Part shown: positions 45,650 through 56,063 of the stretch, in pieces
How positions within the stretch are numbered: the first letter of the stretch is position 1
Layout of the letters: every line of letters starts with the position of its first letter
DNA from: Phascolomyces articulosus
Lineage: Eukaryota > Mucoromycota > Mucoromycetes > Mucorales > Lichtheimiaceae
DNA: 64,000 nt
NCBI GenBank assembly: GCA_025677815.1
Contig: JAIXMP010000055.1
Coordinates: forward strand, 1-64,000
Direction: 5' to 3'
Position numbers and translations under genes: made by a program
The notes under the pieces: model-generated
Seen by the model: the letters and a program-made list of their open reading frames with translations, nothing else
What the model was told of the DNA's origin: nothing
Databases searched by the model: none

Positions 45650-47668
45650 ATGATTCCACTATAATTTTTCCCTAACACTTTTTTTTCATTTTTAAAAACT
45701 ACTAGTACTACAACATACACAACCAACATTATTCCTGCCCCACCCGTATTTTTTTTACATAGATGAACCCTTCATATTTTCCCTCCTTTCATTATCTTTT
45801 TCAACTGGTTGTCAAGATAATTCCTTCTTGCTTTTTTACTTTTTTTGTATTTAAAATTTTCTATTTTGCTTGTATATGAAAATATATTTTACCGTTTTTT
45901 ATTATTATAACACTTTAACTATTTACCGAGTCTGGGCAAGTGAAAAATTTAGAGTTTTTGTGCTGATTTTCCAATGTTTCTTTCATATCAAACATTGTCT
46001 TCGGTTATGTACGAATTATTTAAAGTTTAACCCAGCTTTTTCCAAACTTATTCTTAGAAGTCGCATTGAAGCGAAAATCCTCCTTACATATCATATCGCT
46101 CGAAACCGAATATGGATTATATTCTATAATAAATAATGATAAAAGGATTTTATTTCTAATTTTGGGTTGATTCAATATGTCTATAATGAACTGGCAACTT
46201 TATACTAAAAAAAACACAGGGTATATCCGACAAAAAAAAATAAAAAATTGGACAAGTGGTGTCATATCTTGTTCGTCGGGTAAATTGATTATCATACAAA
46301 GGATAAATCGATATTTTTATTTATAATATCTTCTTTATATCATAAATGTGACAGGAACAATAATGAATTATTCATTTTTATCTATCTAACATTTAAAAAA
46401 CTACAAGTCATATAATAACATTCATCAATAGTTATCTATAATTTTTGCTCTAGTCAATAATCCGAGATCCATCGAATTTTGTTATTATTATGCTATACCT
46501 ATGAAATCATACTACTGTTGCTTTTGCTATGGTCCCACCAAAATGTTAAATCTGTTCTTTTTAAAATCCATCTTTATTTGTATATCTGAACCTTATCAAC
46601 AAAAGAGATTATGTTTGATAAATGACTATTTCATAATAATATTCCATTGTATGAAAATCGTGATGCTTTTTGTTTGTGACGTATACATAGATTAGAATTT
46701 TTATTATTTTAATGATAAGAGTAAAAGACCGAATGAGCTAACTTTTACTGAATCAAATGCATATCCTGAACCAAACACACAAGTACTGACCCTTTACGAA
46801 ACCGATATCATAATAAAGTAGAAATAAATGGTATTGGGGAGAAATGTGAAAACATAATAATGAAAGCAGTACCACTGGATTTGCATTTAATGAATGAAGA
46901 AATTGGCTGTTGAATTTGAACAGGGTCAAAAGCTATTCTATCATGAACAATTGAAGCATTTATCTTTTATTTGAATAAATGAAACCCATTGGCTGTAAGC
47001 TATTTCAGCTACGTATTGATGTGGAAAGAGTGGTATCTGATCATGATTTTGTCTTGGATGGTCGAATTTTGTACACAAAGGAGTGAGTAAAAAAGAAATA
47101 TTCCACATTTCAATTATTACAGTGACATAAGTTATACAAAATTAAGGTAGAAAAGAGTTGAACTGCTATATTGGAAAATATGCATCAACCGGTTCTATAA
47201 TTAACCAAGAATCAACTATGCACTATCCAATTCTGATTTTTTATCTGGATACGATAATAACTAGGAGGTATGTTAGTCGATGACAGTACTTGTTGCCGTT
47301 GCTTCTTTTTTACTCGAAATTTTAGGATCTTATCCAGGAATAGGATATTAAAATTTTCAATTTTGAAGTTGAAAAATCATCCACTCAAAAATAAGGTTTC
47401 TGAAATTATTATAACACAAACGTTATTCTTATTCGGGTGATTCAATTAAACACTAATAAACAAAACTTTGTGTTTTTTTAGGATATACAAAATGCAATGC
47501 ATATAGCATTTTTATTTCTTATTGCAAAAGTTGGTGGTTGTGAGGAAAAAAATCAAAGAGTTCTATATTACAATGATGCGTTTTTTAAAAAATGAAGATA
47601 TGTGTATGTGTGTGTTTGGGAGATAATCAAAGAGATGTAAAGTTCAATCGGAAAAATAGGGGTGCAGT
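45650..47668. other. Convergent gene-free region
   Basis: Lies between the 3' ends of the monooxygenase and the fumarylacetoacetase-fold hydrolase. About 2 kb of AT-rich DNA; ORFs at 45870-46136 and 46501-46695 have no recognised motif. Confidence 0.5.
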
Positions 47669-48800
47669 TTAAGCGTAGACCATCTTGTTGGAAACCTTGC
47701 CGATTTGAGCAATTTCAACTTCGACAACATCACCATTGTTCAACCAGAGAGGGTTCTTCATACCCATGGCAACACCAGCGGGAGTACCAGTCATGATGAT
47801 AGTACCCTTTTCCAAAGTAGTACCTTGGGAGATGAAGGAAACGATTTCGGGAACGTGGAAGAGAAGATCGGATGTGTTGGTAGATTGACGGACTTCACCA
47901 TTGACACGGGTTTGCAAATCAAGACCGGGGCGGTCACCGAGGATCTTGTTGGAGACGATGGCGGGACCGAAAGGAGCAAACTTATCGAAGCCCTTACTGA
48001 AGCACCATTGGGGAACACCACCAGCGTACTTGGGATCACGTTGCCACTTACGGTTGGAAACATCGTTGGCGACAGTGTAACCAGCAACGTATTCACCGAC
48101 CTTTTCAATAGGAATATCCTTACCAGTCTTACCGATGACAATGGTCTATTTAATAGAATAATATTCATTTTTTATCAGAAAATGTTTTCTATTCATCAAT
48201 CTTCCCCCTTTTTTTATTATCGTCCTCTGCTGAATCCATAAATCCATAAAGTACAGGTATCCTTCCATCAGTAATACATACCAATTCACCTTCATAATCA
48301 AGGGTTTCGTAAGCAAGCTTGGGGATAGGGATATCTTCGAAAGCTTCAGCGTGGGAGTGGTTAGGCTTGATAAAGATGGAGGGGAAAGGAGGGGGAGTAC
48401 GACCACCTTCAGCGACTATTATAATTATTATAAATAAATTATGCTAAGTAAATTATACTTTTTTTTTACAACACACATTATCATAATTCCGTTCAACCTC
48501 GACTTTAGTAATATTAAAAATAAAAAAATACATACTGTGAGCCTTGTAGTTCAAACCAACACACTTGATGATGGGAATTTCTTCCTTGGAAAGGGGAGCC
48601 AAAAGGTTGGTAACCTTGACAACTTGGTCGGTGATGACGGCATCTTCAGCAAAGACATCACCTGTGATGACCTTGGCTTCCAAAGAACCAGCTTCCAAAA
48701 GCTTGTCAACGGTAGCATCACCAGAGACAATGGGTTCACCATAGTAGACCTTGCTGTCAGCAGCAACGAAGCGAATCAAACGGTTCCAGACGGGAGACAT
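47669..48800 (-). CDS. Fumarylacetoacetate hydrolase-fold enzyme, probable fumarylpyruvate (or maleylpyruvate) hydrolase
   Basis: Three exons on the minus strand: 48800-48536, 48415-48282, 48145-47669; 291 residues. FAH-family features: CVGLNYKAHIAEGG, FIKPNHSH, then DYEGELTIVIGKTGKDIP (metal-binding acidic residues), GYTVANDVSNRKWQ, FDKFAPFGPAIV and the C-terminal GTIIMTGTPAGVAMG. The family hydrolyses C-C bonds of diketo acids using Mg or Mn. Next to gentisate dioxygenase it most likely splits fumarylpyruvate to fumarate and pyruvate, or maleylpyruvate directly to maleate and pyruvate. The ATG at 48800 was chosen because it starts MSPVWNRLIRF and a TATAAAAAC box lies about 78 bp upstream (48882-48874). 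Divergent from the Zn2Cys6 regulator. Codon use is as optimised as in the other catabolic genes. Confidence 0.9.
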
Positions 48801-49408
48801 TTTGTATTTATAAAGATGAGTTAATATAAGATGAAATAAAGAAGAAAAAAAGACAAACCCAACAAATGCGGTAGTTTTTATATGAACCAAAAAAAAAAAA
48901 CTTTCTTTTCACTTTCCGGAAAAAAAGAGGACTTGCCCGCTTCTATCCACGTTTTTTGAAGCAAAACACCGTTTAGTCTCATTGTATAGGGTTGAAATTG
49001 CATCACTTTGGTTTCCCCCACATAATCGTTGCAGCCCGAGCCAATGGGGTGATTTTCCGTCTTGATGATTTCTTTTTCAAACCATCTGAAATGAGTGCAA
49101 AGGTTTTAAGCGGTATGACAAAGCCTCTTGGCATATAACCAATCATAGAGATGACTATTTTTTTTCCCAGCGAGAATTTTATTTTGCCGAAAAAATAATG
49201 TGGGGATGTGTGAAAAAATAATAAGAGAAGGATTCGAAAATCCGACCGAGCGAAAAGAGGGAAACAACTGCAACTACTATTACTATGTGTGGTTCAGTGA
49301 GTGTATTGAGAGAGTGAGACAACAATTGAGCTTATTACTATTCAACCCTATAACTCCCCTTTTTGCCTTGAAATTGCGACAATAGATCAATATAATTTCG
49401 ACGGAAAA
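48801..49408. promoter_or_regulatory. Bidirectional promoter of the FAH-fold hydrolase and the Zn2Cys6 regulator
   Basis: Contains TATAAAAAC at 48882-48874 for the minus-strand hydrolase, palindromic TTCCGGAA at 48914-48921, GTGGGG words on both strands (CCCCAC 49016-49021; GTGGGG 49200-49205), and CCAATGGGGT at 49041-49050, identical to a decamer in the dioxygenase/monooxygenase promoter. A further CCAAT lies near 49139. Sharing of these words suggests common regulation; no binding has been shown. Confidence 0.45.
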
Positions 49409-52400
49409 ATGGCCGAAGAAGAAAAGAATCAAGTATCCGAACATGTCCCACTGGGTCGACGATTTCCGCCCACCATACCTCAACAACAACCATCATTACC
49501 CACACCTACTTCAACAACAGACTATATTACACCTAATTCTCCTCGTTCTAATCAATCACCACAACAACAACCACTGCAATCACAACCTACACCTCCTACC
49601 CCTTCAACTACAACAAACCAACAACAACAACAACCACAGACAAATAATAATAATAATAATAAGAATACGAGTAGTAGTAATAAGAATGCTAGACCGACAA
49701 AGCGTCAAAAAGTATCCTTAGCTTGTCAGGAATGTCGAGATCGAAAGATCAAATGTGACGGACAACGACCTATTTGTGGTCCATGTATAAAAAAGAAACG
49801 ACCCGATGGTTCTTGTGTTTATGAACCAGAACGTGGTAGAAGAGGTGTTAAAAGCCAGTAAATATATCACTTTTTTTTAAAAAAAAAGTTTATATCGATA
49901 TCTTTGACCATTGGAAGTTGTTTTATTAATAATATATATATCATCATGATGGTATTTACAGATATGTCCAATTGTTGGAAAATAAAGTTCGAGAATTAGA
50001 AAATGCCATGCGATTCGATCAAGCAAATACTACTGGAGGAGTCCATGGTCGATCCCCTTCTGTTGCATCCATTGATAGACCACCAGAAATCGCTCCTAGA
50101 GTAAGTAAAAATAACTTACCTCTTTTATTTAGTTATTGTATAAGAGAACAAGGACTAAATAATGAATATACCATCCATTTACCCCTCCCCTTTTTTTTTT
50201 ATCAGAATCCGAACCTTTCAATCAATCATTTGACATCACCATCCATGAGTATTCAAACTTCACCACCTCATGTTTCTGGTTCACAAGCATCCTCCATTCG
50301 TACCAGTGTAGTTGGTCCGGATTCCCCCGCATCCGATTCAGTGAATCCTCCAGAAACTGCTTTTCGGAACCAAGAATTGGGATCGAGTATTCGTACACAT
50401 GCTCCAGAAAGTAATGTTCGCGAACGATGGCCAAGTGAACCTTCTTTTTCAGGTGCTTTATCATCTATATCTACTACAGGTGGACAACAGCATTCAATAT
50501 CTAACCCTCCACCGCACCGTTTGGCCCCACTTTTACCACAACCTTCTCCACCGCCACCTCCTTCTTCTCAGCAACAACAACGACAAAATTCATTGCCTCC
50601 TCCACAACCTAGAATATTACCTCCTCCATCTGTACATTCATCGGAACGAAGTGGTGAACCTGAAGTAGATGCAATGGGTGCATCCACAGGGATTCCTGAT
50701 CTAAGAAGAGAAAACAATGGTGGGGATGATAATCGACAAGGCTATTTTGGTTCTTCTAGTGCCATGAGTTTTATGCGTGAAGTCCGTGAAGTAATTGGTA
50801 AGAAAACAACATTATCACCCGACGAAAATCGTTCAGGAGGGAGTCCATCCAGACGTTTATCACAGAGTTCTCGTTCGTCTCGTAACACATCCACGGGAGG
50901 TCCTCGCTCAGTCGATACGCATGCCATTACTCATAATAATAATAGTCAATTAAAAAGTTACTCTGTTTGTCATGACTATGTATTACCACCACGAAAGGTA
51001 GCTGATAGTCTTGTGCGAAGTTATTGGACATTTGTACATACATTATACCCATTCCTTCATAAGCCTGCATTTATGAAAACCTATTCAAGATTATGGGGGT
51101 ATCCCGAAGAAGGTTTGTTTAGTTTTTTTTTTCTGTTAAAAGATAGATCTATGAGAACCAACCAAACAAAAATAGAATAAATCAACTTACACTTACAATT
51201 GATAGACCATAATGATCAAGACCACGAATCAGAAGCAGATCCGTTATTCCATTGTATTTTAAACTTGGTATTTGCTCTTGGATGTCAATTATCTCCGGAA
51301 ATTGGTGAAAATGAGCGCGAACCCACATCAGATGTCTTTTTCCAACGTTCTAAAAAACTATTGCATTTTGATATTCTGGATGAGGGGAATATCAAGGTGG
51401 TACAAGCACTGTTGCTGATGGGTCAATATCTGCAATGTACCAAGATGCCTGGTCGATGTTGGATTGTTGTAGGTCTTGCTACCCGTGTTGCCCAAGGACT
51501 TGGTTTACATCGTGATGCGCATACAATGAATAGTGGACGGCATAAAACAAATGGAAATGGATGTACCAGACAGCTTGAACGGGAGTTGCGTAAACGATTA
51601 TGGGGTGGATGTCTTGTTCTTGATAGGCAAATAGAACGCTTTTTTTTTCATCTATCAAGAGGATAAGTGTGAGTGTGTGTATCTAATAATTGATGTGTTT
51701 TGTTTTCTATCGGTTAATATAGAGTCATATCCATGGCCTATGGTCGTCCATTTATGATCCCTGTCACTCAAAATCTTATTCTCCCCCAAGCCATTGATGA
51801 TGAACTCCTTACCTCTTATCCTGATCCGCCAGCAAAACAACCCGAAGACAAACCAAGTCATATGGCCTTTTTTGCTCACACACTTCAATTATATGAAATC
51901 ATGGGAGATATTCTGACGACATTGTATTCTACAGGTACAAGACGAACAAACGAAGAGACATCCATCGTTTCCGGTACGCAAAATAAGATAGGGAGGATGA
52001 ATAGAAAAGAATAATACACTTCTTTTTTGGTATACCATCTGATCATCCAGCGGTATTTTTTTTATAGATGAACAACATCGAGCATCAAACTTAAGTTCCG
52101 TGATACGGTTAGAAATGGCATTAAGTGCATGGGAAAGAGCCCTTCCTTGGTTCTTACGACTTGGAACATATACCCAGGATTCAGCCAATAGTCCACGTAA
52201 CCAACGCAGTATGACAGATAATATTTTGTTACGTCAAAATAATGTTCTACGAGCAAGGTAAATAAACATGTTGAATTTTTCTGCCTTGTTTGCTTCCTAT
52301 AACTCATTTCCCATTTCCTCTCTTAATTATTATATAGATATCTTCATACCTGCATTTTACTTTATCGACCTGTCTTTGCCCACTTTTTTGCCTTGGAAGA

Positions 52401-53244
52401 ATCAAATCACACCAGTCAGGATACAGGTCTTCAACGATCTGTTTTCCTGCAAAGCTCAATCACTTGTGTAAGCTCCGCTCAAGAATTGGTTGAAATGATC
52501 CATCGTAATATAAAAGAACTATTGCCTGCATGGTGGTATAATATGTTTTGTAAGTAATCGTTCAATAAAAAAAACGAAGTGTGAGAGAGAATGAAGCTAA
52601 ATTCATGAATAAAATATAGATTTATATACTTCAGCAACCGTTTTATTGATGGCAAGGTTATTCCCAAAAATCAAACATTCCATTGGTGAAGACTATTTGA
52701 TTGAAAGTTGGGATAAATGTCTCAGCTGTCTTTCAGAGTATCAATCCTACAGTGATTCGGCAAAGTGGTGTTATGAATCCTTGAGTGATTTGGATAAATT
52801 GGCTTTCCAAAGCAATGATGGTAAGATAGCAGAGTGTATGGCTTCTTGTCTTGTCTATGAATATATATTTAGAGAGAAATACTGAAAAAAATATGATTGA
52901 ATATCTTATCTCTAGAACAACCAAATAATGGTATGTCAAGTCTTCAAATATTGGGCACTTTACCTGTATATACATCTAATTTGGCGGGTGCATCTGAAAA
53001 AGGAGATATGGATAATGTGGGTGGTGGTACTGGAACAGGAGGACCTGGTGGTGCAGGAGGAACGCCATCTATCCTCAATCCCAACTTTTCCACCATTCCT
53101 GAGAACAATCCCGGTGCTGATTGGGAATTAGATCTTCAAGATATGTCATGGCTAGGACGATTACCAGTGTATACAGATCTTGAACCAGGCCTTCAATTTA
53201 ATCAATGGTTAGGACGTATTGATACCGATGTAAATAACTTGTAG
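49409..53244 (+). CDS. Zn2Cys6 transcription factor with fungal-specific transcription factor domain, likely cluster regulator
   Basis: Nine exons: 49409-49857, 49962-50100, 50206-51112, 51206-51626, 51723-51973, 52068-52257, 52338-52549, 52620-52820, 52916-53244; 1032 residues, all in phase. A Pro/Gln/Asn-rich leader precedes the binuclear zinc cluster at residues 106-136 (CQECRDRKIKCDG, six cysteines, spacing C2-C6-C6-C2-C9), followed by a linker and YVQLLENKVRELE dimerisation coil. After a disordered Ser/Pro/Gln segment comes the fungal-specific regulatory domain (SYWTFVHTLYPFLHKPAF, VQALLLMGQYLQC, RCWIVVGLATRVAQGLGLHR, WGGCLVLDRVISMAYGRP). Intron 4 (51627-51722) needs a GC donor, AG|GCAAAT, to yield LDRVISMAYGRP. 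It is divergent from the hydrolase, the usual place for a pathway-specific activator. Codon use is ordinary, unlike the catabolic genes. Confidence 0.9.
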
Positions 53245-54706
53245 TATATAGAAAATAGTCAAAAGAGGCAACGAAAAAAAAATCACGCAACCATGATTGT
53301 TCTCAACCTTTTCCGTTTGTTCCGTCTGAGATTTTTTTTTTTTGACCAACGGCAACCGTTTCCGGTTTTTTTTTTCTGACAATCTGAATAAATACATGTC
53401 GGATCCGTTGTTCTCATTATCTCTGATATCAAGAGAACCTTATTTTCGGATCCATTTTTTTTTTTGACATGACTCGACTTCATGCAATCCATTTAATTTG
53501 ATGGAAAGAACCTCAGTGTGCGTCACTAGATGAAGGTGTTCTTTTCCTCAAGTAGAAAATATTATTATCAATAATAATCGAGATTCAATTCATCTTCTGT
53601 CTAGAATCGTATCTATCATTTTATTAAATACCATTACAACGGAGTGAATCTTTGATTAGCCTCTACGCCATTTTATATCCTTATTCAGAGAGTTATGTAT
53701 GTAAAAAAAAGATCACTGGATTTGATATACCTGTTTCATAAATACACTGGGCGAGTCCGTCGAATTTCATTGAATATATTGTCGTTGATCCATACAATGT
53801 TATGAACCTCTCTAATATGAGATAGATCTTGTAATTTTATTTATGAATGATTATTCAAATATAATGGAATAAAAATACATGCCGATTATCAGAGTTTCCA
53901 AAAATTGGATTAGATCATCACTTTGTTACCATTATTTAATAATCAATGATTTGGGCGCATATTATATATATCCACATCACATACCTTGCCATCTACATTT
54001 ATACAATTCAAAAACGACAGAAGTTTGTCTACATATATATATGCTAAATTCGACCCAAATTTTTATAACTATGTGAGTGTAAGCGTTAATACATATACAA
54101 GCATTGTTCCCCATAGATTCGTTTATCATACGTTTTACGCAGCAGTTAGTGCATAAATCCATTTCCCGGTAAAGAACTCATTAGAATGCTTCAGCATTTT
54201 TAGTAAGCTAATGATATAATACAATAAAAGTGAATTAAATACCATCTTTTTTTATCCGTAACAGAAATCACTGGGTTCAAGTAATAATGGTCAGAGCAAT
54301 CGCTAACTATGACTATTATGTCTTGAAAATACAAAACAGAAAAATCTAAAACACAATTAAGGTTAATTTTTCTTCTTCGTAGTAAATATCCTTTCATTAT
54401 CTCCAATCACTTCGGTTCAATACGGCGAGTTGTGTTTTCAATTACGAAAACTTTCTTTTTGGTGCTTTTCGATCAAAAACGGAGCTTATAGTTTCATTTG
54501 CTTAAGTAGTTCTTTTGTCAAATTCTCAGAATCAAGAAACCTCGGAAGAGCTTCCAGCCAATCGGATGAACCATTCTGAACAAAACTGCAAAACTCAATG
54601 GATAGCAAGCGCGGGGTGAAATGAAGACCGTCATAATTTGACTTTTACATATTCTTCATTTCCAACTACTTTCTTTCACTTTTTCAACACAACAGAAAAA
54701 AAAATT
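53245..54706. other. Intergenic region and GFA-gene promoter
   Basis: No gene supported. 53280-53470 has T-rich tracts and repeated TCCG-containing words; short ORFs on both strands are motif-free. The last 200 bases form the promoter of the GFA-fold gene, with CCAAT at 54558-54562. Confidence 0.5.
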
Positions 54707-55177
54707 ATGTCTGCACTTAACGGATCTTGTCTTTGTGGCTCTATTAAGGTGAAGCTTACTGGCACTCCTATCAAGGCCATGCTTTGTCATTGTGTTGACT
54801 GTCAAAAGTCTGCTGGTGGTCCTTACCAATCCAACGCTATTTTCAACACTTCCAACGTTGAATTAGAAGACCCCAAGGGTTATGCAAAGATGTACCTTGT
54901 TCCCAAGGAACAAACCGGTTCTGGTGTTGAAAAGCAAAAGTGGTTCTGCAGCAACTGTGGTAGTCCTCTTTTCAACCGTCCTATGAAGTACGAAGGTCAA
55001 AAGTCCGTTGTCAAGACCGGTATTTTGGATGCTGCCGAAGGTTTTGAAGGTTCTCCTTTGGATCAATTGAAGCCTGTTTCTGAACTTTATACCAAGGATC
55101 GCCCTTCCTTTGTGAAGGCTGTTGATGGTGCTAAGCAATTCACCGAAGCTGCTCCAGCTCCTGCCCCTGCTCAATAA
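54707..55177 (+). CDS. GFA-fold (glutathione-dependent formaldehyde-activating / CENP-V-like) zinc protein
   Basis: A single exon of 156 residues from the ATG at 54707 (MSALNGSCLCG); an upstream in-frame ATG at 54638 adds 23 residues unlike the family and lies in likely 5' UTR. Zinc ligands are clear: CLCG near residue 8, CHCVDCQKSAGGPYQ around 32, and FCSNCGSPLF around 85, the Mss4-like GFA pattern. The tail is Ala/Pro-rich. Relatives bind glutathione; most have no proven reaction despite the name. Codon use is highly optimised like the gentisate genes, and it lies directly downstream of the cluster regulator, so a link to the pathway is possible but unproven. Confidence 0.9.
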   Translation: MSALNGSCLCGSIKVKLTGTPIKAMLCHCVDCQKSAGGPYQSNAIFNTSNVELEDPKGYAKMYLVPKEQTGSGVEKQKWFCSNCGSPLFNRPMKYEGQKSVVKTGILDAAEGFEGSPLDQLKPVSELYTKDRPSFVKAVDGAKQFTEAAPAPAPAQ

Positions 55178-56063
55178 GCAACATTTTTTCTACCTTCTCT
55201 CTCTTATTTGTATAAAAAAAATACCTTGTATATATTTTTAATAAACATCACTCACACCCACTCTCATATTTACCAGCGCGGAACAGGAGGAAAACACACA
55301 ACGGATATTAATGGAATGTTTTTTTATGAAAATGATGATTGGAATTATAGTTGGGAAAGGAGGAGAAAGGAGTAGTATGGGTGAATTAGGATCAGTTTAT
55401 GGGAGGACGGTAGTATATAACAGGTGTATATTCGGACACATTAATGCAAGGATTATCGATGTCTTCTTGATAATAACTTACATTGTTTTTTCCCATGAAG
55501 CTCAACAACGTGAACAGATAAACTGCATGAATATTGATGAATACCTTACTACACACTTAATTCTTAACAAATAATAATTGAGTAACAGATATTTAAGGAA
55601 CCTTTCTATGGTCTGTACGTACTGTGAGGACCGTCAACAAGTTTTGCTACTTGTAGTTTTTACAATACAGAAGAAACCATTTAATCATATCGTAACAACG
55701 AAAAAAAAAAAAACCTTTTTGGGACTCCAACAAATTATTTGCACTGTTGTTATGTTTTACATGAAGAATTAGTATTTCAAAATATACCAAATCGAAATAT
55801 TCCATAAAGAGCCATTTTCTATATAACGTTATTATGATTATCTTCTTTGTCAAAAGTAAAAAGTTATCTTTTTATATAATGTCTTGCTTGTATTTGCACA
55901 AAATACTGTCTCAATATGTCACTATAATATGATTCGCCGAACCAGGTCCAGACACGCGAACAAGCGCGAAATTAAATATAACTATTTAATTCGCGTGAAC
56001 CTGTTTTTTGTGTTCTTCGCTTCCCGCCCCTTATTTTTTTTTGGTTCGACCCTTTGCGAATCC
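55178..56063. promoter_or_regulatory. Intergenic region with E2F/MCB-like sites before the repair gene
   Basis: Mostly AT-rich. Within 115 bp of the start at 56064 are three closely spaced cell-cycle-type words: ACGCGAA (55954-55960), GCGCGAAA (55964-55971, the reverse complement of the E2F consensus TTTSGCGC), and TTCGCG within 55988-55997. This suggests G1/S expression. ORFs at 55311-55574 and 55578-55772 have no motif and were not called. Confidence 0.45.

Noticed and set aside
47705..48241. 178-codon plus-strand ORF
   Set aside because: Antisense shadow of the FAH-fold hydrolase, whose own strand has clear family motifs and splice sites.
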